Source: Gavia stellata | Taxonomy: Eukaryota; Chordata; Aves; Gaviiformes; Gaviidae | DNA length: 64,000 nt | Direction: 5' to 3' | Assembly (NCBI RefSeq): GCF_030936135.1 | Contig: NC_082637.1 | Span: 45,225,821-45,289,820 of the forward strand | Shown: positions 46,601 through 64,000 of the stretch, piece by piece | How positions within the stretch are numbered: the first letter of the stretch is position 1 | Layout: the number at the start of each line of letters is the position of its first letter | Translations under genes and position numbers: made by a program | The notes under the pieces: generated by a model | What the model saw: the letters and a program-made list of their open reading frames with translations, nothing else | The model's database searches: none | What the model was told of the DNA's origin: nothing

Positions 46601-49600
46601 CTTGTCACTGAGCAGATGGATTTCTAATGTCATTCTTTCAATTATTGTTAATTTTTTATGCCGCACAGAGCTTCTGAAGTTTATCCAAAATTCTCAACAT
46701 GAAAAAGACTATTAAGCATTTCCAGTAAATTTTCCCACCATTCTTTTCAATAGAATAGAAGGAGAGCATTAGGTGGATGATACTGTGGCTCAAAGATAGC
46801 ATCATTTATCCAAAAATGGAACATTTTACCAGATGGCAATACAACTACACTACTTTTTTTTTTCCCTGCAACACCCTCACTTTCCAGGAAAAGCTACCAC
46901 GTATAGGGACACTGGTGTCTCTTCTCCAATACAATGAGCCAGCATCAAGAAATATAACTAATTATGACCTACTGATATTAAAAGAAGGTGTATTGTGTTG
47001 GAAAAAGAGCAAAATGTGATAGCACAGCTAGTAAAAAACAAGCAAAGAATAGGAGGATCATGAGAATTTTATCATCTCAGTTCTACGTGATGGGAGATAA
47101 AAGACAAATACACGCAACGTCAGTGACTGGAAGCTCAGAAAGGACTCCGCTGTGTTTATGTCAGAACATGAAAACCCTGATATGCGAGTATAACATAGTC
47201 TAATATGTAAACTTTTGTCAGGATTCAAACTCAGCACAGGAGTGAAATATGAACTATCCACCAAGGACAAAAAGGTTCGTCAACTTCTACATTTACATTC
47301 AGTAATGTGTAATTATGAAAAAATACCTTGTGTATGTGTTTGGAAAAACATATAGCCAAAGAATTGTTAATTTTAGGAGTCCCTCTAGAAGGTCAGAACA
47401 TAGACTAGCTGTAGTAGTCTGTGATTCTACTGTAGAATTTGTTTTATAATCATATATATTTCTATTATGGAGAGTTACTGAAAAGCACTGGCTTGCTATT
47501 GGACATCTCACCGTCCTTTCAGTTCAGTTCAGCTCAGACTTTTCAGCGAAGTCTTACCTGTGAGAGCTCAACCTGCTGCGATAGAAATGATGTTGATATC
47601 GTGATCCATGTCACCTCGCATTAGGTGCTAACACTATTTTTTTATTTTTTAAAAAAAGTAGGGTGTCAACTTGGTCTACATTATTTCACCCACCTTCAAA
47701 ATACACATCTCGCTTAGTGAAAGCAGAAAAACAGCTTCCATATTCATGCAACAGGCTTTACTACTATGTCAGTGCTTGCAGTCTGGGATCATTTTTGGAA
47801 CATCTTTTCATTCTGTAGTCTGCTGCTGCTTTTAGGAAGGCTTGCTTTATTAAAGCACTCAGCATCATCTCATGAAAGATATTACGTCAATGAATACAGT
47901 CACTATAAAGATAAGAAAATACTCTATTTATCACTTTACTTGGAAGATGTTTCCTTTTTGATCATAAAAATAGTCAAAAATTACCTTATATGTAAAAAAA
48001 ACCCCAATAAATTAAACAAGTAGCTTCAAAGATTAGTTAGAAAGAACCTCTGATTTTTCATGTAAACATACCTTACTACATAGCCGGAGGAAAAGGAAAG
48101 GAAAAGAATAAAGAAAAAGAAAATCATGCCACCTACTGAAGGGCAGATGTAAGTGATAAATGCAATAGGTTCAAAGCTCCAGTGACTGGTGTTCCAGGGA
48201 GTTACCTTGAAAAGACTGCACAGACTGTTAGTGTAGGCTGCACTGTCACTAGAACAAAGTCTTTTGGACACAATCATGTAACAGCTGAACAGTGCTGCAG
48301 ATGGAACCGAGCACAGGAGCAGCTGCATATGTCACTAATGCTAAATAAAGATCACTCCTGTATAGGCAAAACCAGAGACACAGAAAATACCAGATAGCCT
48401 CTGTGTACTTCCCATCAGTTTCTTTCAGGAAAACTGCTCCAAAAAGCTTCAGTATACTGTCAACCCTGACAAAAGTATGGGTTAATTCTACCCTGGAGTA
48501 ATTTGTGCAATGCCTGTTGAATCAACAACAGTTATAGTGTGATTTCCCAGTAGTTGCACATTTCACAATTCTATCAGAGTTTCATTCTCTTCATTAGCTG
48601 CAGAGATCCTCAAGGTAAAAGAAGTAAGACATGCAGGTGGGGGGGGTTGGTAGCAATTCAAGAAAAAAAAGGAAAAAAGATTCTGATTTCTCAGGCAGAA
48701 ATTATCTCAAATATTATCCATTTGTAAGGAGTACAAATTAATAGTAATCTAATTGGTAACTTGGAGTGTACCAAAATAAATTACAACAAAGTGATGAAGA
48801 TGGAGACAGCACATTAAAAAAATGGCTCTCCTCCAGGGAAAAAGGTTACTCTTGCCATTAGAAATACATTCCTGACTAGTTAAGGACTTAAGACAATCAA
48901 GATTCTTTTACTGTTAATGAACTGTGTGATTTTTCTTTTCAGAGGTTTAGACTGATAGAGAAACGAAATCTCAATAATTTTACCACAGCTTAACAAAAAA
49001 GTATACTGTGGTCCAAGAGCATTATTTAAAAAACCTTCTTCCCTATCTGTATGGCTCATAGCAATTTACATAATTAAGATCAACTGCTTTACAGTCTAAT
49101 TTTCCTTTCATTTTATAGACCAATATCTTTACTGATTTGAAGCAAAAATACTAAAACAATAGTAATTTTCCTTCTTATTTCCGTGCAATTCTACTTTTGA
49201 ATACACTGAGTTTGACAGAAATGTTTCTGTTCACCTTCCATTTCCTGGATTAAAAACCCCAACAATTCACAAATATTAGATCAATTCTGAACTACCCTCT
49301 CAGAAAAAATTATGTAGACAACTTAAGAGCTATCTTTTAAATTAAGTCACAATCAGTAAGGAGTAAATTCTTATAATAAGAAATTCCATGTTAGAACTAG
49401 CTTACCTCAAATACAGCTTCATCTCTGTAAGAAGGAAAATTTTGCAGTACTAGATGTAGTAGTTTCTGAGCACTTCTCTCACTCATTTTAACACAGGTGA
49501 GAAAAGAGCCTCCAAACTTCTCTAACAGAACTGTTCCACTTTCATTCAGCACCCGATGTCTTTCTTCAATCAAAGGTATGGGCACTTCTGTGTCAGAGCG

Positions 49601-51012
49601 AAATACATGCCTAACTTGGTCAAGCGTCATGGTGGCAAAATACGATGCACTGGTAATAGGTATCCCTTCAGAAAAGTAAAGATAAGATGTTTAGGCTACC
49701 ATAACATATCCTAAGACCTAATGCAGCGGCCTGCTGCAGATGAGAGCATTTATACAGTAAGATCTAAAGTGTCTATCAACTCTTAAAATCGACTGAGTGT
49801 TCAGCGATCATGGCACTCACATAGCTGCTTAAAACTAAATCTGTGTTTGCACACAGTGCTTCCTTCTACAGATAACAATTTCCAACATGCAACTGTGGAA
49901 CATTTCTTACTTTTTATACGTAATTTTTCCCAACTGCTTAGTCTTCATCTTTGAGTGTGGGGTTTACATAACACACTGGCAAATGTGGTTAGTACACACT
50001 TAGTATAGTCAGCGTAGGCCTGTTTTCCCTTAGCTGATAATCACGTTGTGCGTGTACAAGAAGTACCTTAATGCAAACGTTCCCTTAATTTACAAATGAA
50101 TATGTAGGAAATTAATTAAAACTTCCATCTACACCTACATTTTTTTCCTGATGACAGCAACAAGAGTGGGTGCTAAAATACTGGTTTTGGAGGCATACGG
50201 GTGTTCAGGCTTACTGGAGCTGCTTTGGTCCTACATTAGTCCAGAGGATTCTCAGTGTAAGCCTCTTTTTCTCATTTGTCATGGAAATGCACAGTTTATC
50301 TTAAGAACACAGGTGAAATAACAGAAGTCGAGAGCAGCTGACTACAGACGTTCCTTAAACTCTTTTTAGTGGAAAAGACATAACCCAAGCAGAGCCGCGA
50401 GCTACGTATTTTCTGTACAAGGCATTGTTAAAGAGCTTCCAGCCACCTCCCCCGAGCTCTGCGGGACGGCCTGCACATACAGGTTTATCAGAAGAGCCAG
50501 CAACAGTTTGCAGAAACAGATCCCGTTTCTAAGGCGGCGCCTCATTTTATGCTCATCGCTCGCCCCATCCGCGCGCCCCCCGCCCGGCTGCTCAGCGGGG
50601 CTCCGCAGCCCACCGTGCGAGGCGAGGCCCGGCCCGGCCGCCGGCGGCAGCGCCGCTCCCCTGGCGCTCACTAACCGTCGTCAAGGGCCCTGTTGACGGC
50701 GGCGCAGAGGGACCAGTAGCCGCTGTAGGCTTTACCCTTGTACTTCACCAGGTACTTCTGCTCCTCCTGCTCGGACCAGAAGGAGAAGTTGAGGGTGTCC
50801 ACCAGGAACACCCAGTCCACCGCCTCCTCGCTGGCGGCCCGGGGGTTCAGCTCGTGGAGGCTCTTCCACCCCGCCAGCCCGAACTCCGCCGCCGAGGCTT
50901 TGTCAAACAAACTCTCCGCCACCCGCCGCGCCCCCTCCTCGTCCACGGAGACATCTTTGCTGTTGCCGGCTATAAACTTGGCGGACTCCAGGGGGGACGG
51001 GAACACCTCCAT
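43446..51012 (-). CDS. QNG1: QNG1 (C9orf64), queuosine 5'-phosphate N-glycosylase/hydrolase, complete
   Basis: A DUF2419 family enzyme that releases the micronutrient queuine from queuosine monophosphate so it can be reinserted into tRNA. Coding exons: 51012-50676, 49665-49406, 45131-44936, 43678-43446. They total 1026 nt, or 341 aa plus stop, the same length as human, with all junction phases matching. Family landmarks are the N-terminus [21 protein letters not shown] (substrate-pocket region), the SGYWSLCAA segment, [17 protein letters not shown] and the C-terminus VPFHRIRCIYY-like [10 protein letters not shown]. The ATG at 51012 has A at -3 and G at +4; the frame is open further upstream only with non-ATG codons. 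The protein is expected to be cytosolic, with no signal peptide or membrane segment. Confidence 0.97.
44936..45131 (-). CDS. QNG1: QNG1 exon 3
   Basis: Residues 200-265: [20 protein letters not shown] and [19 protein letters not shown]. No long open frame with a start marks it; it is supported by protein match, phase, acceptor TTTCATCAG and donor GAAG|GTTTGT. The exon opens with eight A residues. Confidence 0.94.
49406..49665 (-). CDS. QNG1: QNG1 exon 2
   Basis: Residues 113-199: [41 protein letters not shown] and [12 protein letters not shown]. Acceptor TTTTCTGAAG, donor GAG|GTAAGC. Confidence 0.96.
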
Positions 51013-52150
51013 GCTCGGCCGCCTCCCTGGGGGCGTGAAACAGGCACACGCGTTCAAGGCCCGCTCCTCCGTCGTGCCGCCGCCCCGCCCCGCCCCGCTC
51101 GCGGAGCGCCGACAGGAAGCGGCTCGGGAACAGGCCTCCCCGCCGCCCGCCCCCCAGCGCACCTCACGCCGTCAGGCTCCGGCGCAGCCCTCGCTCCCGC
51201 AGCCGGCACCCGCTCCGGAGCAGCGCGAAGCACCACCGCCGCCTCCGCCGCCGCCGGCGACGCTGCCCCCCCTCACGCCCCGCCCCGCCGCCGCCGCGCA
51301 GTGCGCAGGCGCGCGGGGCGGGGCGGGGCTTGGGCCGCGGCGGGCGGCGGGCCTCTCGCGTCCGCGGGCCGCGAGAACTTACTCGGGAGACGGCCCTCGG
51401 CCGTGCCGCCGCCGCGGGGTGCACCCCGCAGCCGCCACCTTCTGGACGGCGGCAGGGCGTAGAGAAAGGCGCCCCCCGCAAGGTCCGGGCCTCCCACCCA
51501 GCCGCCTCCGTGCGGGGAGGCGGCCCTTGAAGAGGAGCCCCGCGTGGGAGACACCGGTTGATCCCGCACGGCTGAGCTGGTCCTGGGCTGCGGGTACCCC
51601 CGCACCCCCTGGGGGTCGGGCGGCCTTTGGGGCAGGGGGGGAGGCGGGGCAGGGCGGGCAGAGCGGCGGGCGGGGGCGCCTTGGCCGGCGAGAAGCTCCG
51701 CGGCGCATCCGAAATCGTGGAGGGTTATTCTAAGAAAACCCCCCAAAATCCTGCCAGGCTGGAGCCGTGCACGTGCTCAGCTTCCCGGTGAGGAAGTTCT
51801 CCAAGAGATCCACACCGCTGAAAAGGAAAAAAAAAAGGCGCTCAAACGAAAAACATTGGCATGTTCACGCTTGCGGAGCTTGCCTCCCCGTTCAAAAGGC
51901 AGGCAGGCAGCCCCGCCCCCCCCGCACACGCACAGGCGTGAGGCCCGCGGGAAAACGGCACCCGCGGTGTAGTCCCCGCGCGCCCCGGCCGAACCCTCGG
52001 CCGTGGCTGCCGGTTTCTTCCTCCCACCTGCGCTCGGCCCCCCCTCCCAGGCCAGCGGCGGGATGGAGGCACGGGGAGCACAATGCGCACGGCGGGGGGG
52101 GCCTCTCCGCTGGGCGGGTCGATCCCAGCCCTGCCAAGGCCGCCGGCCTT
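50520..52150 (-). promoter_or_regulatory. QNG1: CpG-island promoter of QNG1
   Basis: Long CpG-rich block covering QNG1 exon 1 and about 1.1 kb upstream. Sp1-type CCCCGCCCCGCCCC boxes lie at about 51080-51100 and GGGGCGGGGCGGGG-type boxes at about 51318-51330, just upstream of the ATG at 51012. The part beyond 51480 may be a separate sub-island. The many open frames here follow from base composition. Confidence 0.75.
50676..51012 (-). CDS. QNG1: QNG1 exon 1
   Basis: Residues 1-113, from the ATG to the donor GACG|GTTAGT. Very GC-rich, within the CpG island. Includes [18 protein letters not shown] and the [17 protein letters not shown] end. Confidence 0.96.
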
Positions 52151-52319
52151 TCCCGTTAGATTTTGCGAGTAGATGATCAGTAGGACAGGAATTAGCCCCC
52201 ACCAGTAAAAAAAGCGAAGTGAAATGTGACACAAGCCAAGAGGGGACAAAAAAGAAAAACAAAACCCCCAAACCCACTCTTAGTCTGGACCCATCGTACC
52301 CGTATGTGCAACACACGTG

Positions 52320-53466
52320 TGTTTTTACATTTGTTTTTATTCAGGAAGTGAAATTAAAAGTTGTAAACTATAAATACAAATGCCAAGGTATTACATGAGA
52401 TATCCAGAGGCTTTATATTTTTTAATTTCTCACAAATAATTCCTATGGAATTCAACATACAACAGGGAAACCAAACAAGTTTAAGTTTCGCATACAATGA
52501 AAAACAAGTTACAGAGTTAGATACCGTCGATTGGCCAATTTAGAAGAATTTCTACCTCATACAAATGAAAGCTCAGGAAACAACTAGAATTCATTCCGTA
52601 ATGGTACAGCAACTGTCATTTCTAACAGTGTTATCTGCATTAAGCAAGCTGTCTATAACCAGGTGTACTTTACCACTGTTTACTCAGTGACATCACAAAG
52701 TTTTAAAATATTTTATTTATATACTGTCACCAATATATATATGTACTGCAAAGAGGGCCAAACACTTGCAAAAATGTCAAGTTTTACACAACATTTGCAT
52801 GAATATTGTTGCATTTTTTCCCCAAACAGCGAAGCAGAGTAATTGCTTTCACACAGTTTCTTTAATTTGTCAAAAAACCCCACATAACTCCATCTATAAT
52901 CAAAGAAGCAGAAGAGCAAGCTTAACAGCAACTTTCATTTATACATTTTCTGGTAGGGGGAAAAAAAAAAAAGGGTGTATCGATTTTAGATATTACCTTA
53001 TGTGTACCTGAAGAAAAATGACCACCAAGAATAGGTTCACTAAATTTATTTAAAAAATCATAGAATGTTTCTTACAAAAGAGCATTACATTCTGCACACT
53101 GCTCTCAAAGGATGCCAGGGACATGTGGACTAGCAGTATTCTCCCCCCTTCAAAAAAATACAGTGTACATAAAGCAGGGTGTTCACAACAATTACAGAAA
53201 AACGTTACGATTTACCACCAACAATGAACAAAAATAAATTCACTCTCTCTGCTGCTGCTGCTTCAAAATTTCAGTGTTAATCTCGTGCGCCCTTCCCCCC
53301 CCCCCATATTTGTCGGGAACTAAAACATTACATCTGGTGGACAGCAAAGATTCCACTACACCTCAAATGCAGAACACCTATGAAGCAGAGGAATGTTGGC
53401 TTTTTAAACAGAAGCAGATAAAAAAAAAAAAAAAGGGTGCAGGACTCCTTCAGTTCTTCACTAGTC
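52320..53466 (-). other. HNRNPK: HNRNPK 3' UTR
   Basis: About 1.15 kb of AT-rich sequence between the two alternative stops (53467 or 53525) and the distal poly(A) signal. It has no competing gene signal and a length typical for this gene. Confidence 0.65.
52336..52341 (-). terminator. HNRNPK: HNRNPK distal polyadenylation signal
   Basis: AATAAA on the minus strand about 1.2 kb after the HNRNPK stops. It is followed within 20-35 nt by a GT-rich stretch (ACACACGTGTGTTGC on the minus strand), a typical downstream element. Proximal hexamers lie nearer the stop (about 52709 and 53043). Confidence 0.7.

Positions 53467-64000
<10,534 letters not shown>

Larger units (their letters stand above)
43679..50675 (-). 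other. QNG1: QNG1 introns
   Basis: Introns 43679-44935, 45132-49405 (4.3 kb) and 49666-50675. Apart from the exons, these hold AT-rich sequence with no gene or repeat that I recognise, except the GC-rich start of intron 1 (50520-50675), which belongs to the CpG island. Confidence 0.65.

Noticed and set aside
50671-51162. QNG1 start upstream at 51162
   Set aside because: The codon there is GTG and the added residues have no family match. The ATG at 51012 has good context and matches the family N-terminus.
50738-51733. 331-codon plus-strand open frame opposite QNG1 exon 1
   Set aside because: It is the shadow of the QNG1 coding exon and CpG island; the sense protein is clearly QNG1.

Overview
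The window is nuclear DNA from a bird. It has long introns with conserved GT-AG boundaries, CpG-island promoters, CR1 LINE copies ending in ATTCTGTG-type repeats, and avian-type endogenous retroviral LTRs. Four protein-coding genes can be read, all on the minus strand and in the order known from human 9q21.32: GKAP1 - KIF27 - QNG1 (C9orf64) - HNRNPK. In chicken this segment is Z-linked; that is prior knowledge, not something this window shows.

Layout, left to right. 1-8.1 kb holds the 5' end of GKAP1: one coding exon (784-996), a long first intron and a CpG-island promoter (about 6640-8130). 8.1-11.0 kb is intergenic. 11.0-43 kb is the whole of KIF27: 17 coding exons whose phases all join without a frameshift, giving a predicted 1405-aa kinesin-4 family motor close to the human length. 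43.0-51.1 kb is the whole of QNG1: 4 coding exons and 341 aa, the human length. Its poly(A) signal sits at the edge of the KIF27 CpG island. 52.3-64.0 kb is the 3' part of HNRNPK: KH2, the proline/arginine-glycine-rich interaction region, KH3, two alternative C-terminal exons, the 3' UTR, and the mir-7-1 hairpin in the last intron. That intron appears to start with a GC donor.

Mobile elements lie mostly in introns: three CR1 fragments, three copies of one long plus-strand LTR with internal roughly 48-bp repeats (one with a perfect 5-bp target-site duplication), and one decayed minus-strand provirus of about 4.6 kb with two LTRs and a lysine-tRNA-like primer site.

The genes are unrelated in function: protein-kinase-G anchoring, ciliary motor, queuosine salvage, and RNA/DNA-binding regulation with an embedded microRNA. 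They share only strand and close packing. I found no wholly new gene system. The most interesting points are the HNRNPK splice architecture around mir-7-1, the duplicated terminal acceptors, and an odd small membrane-protein ORF in the gag position of the provirus.
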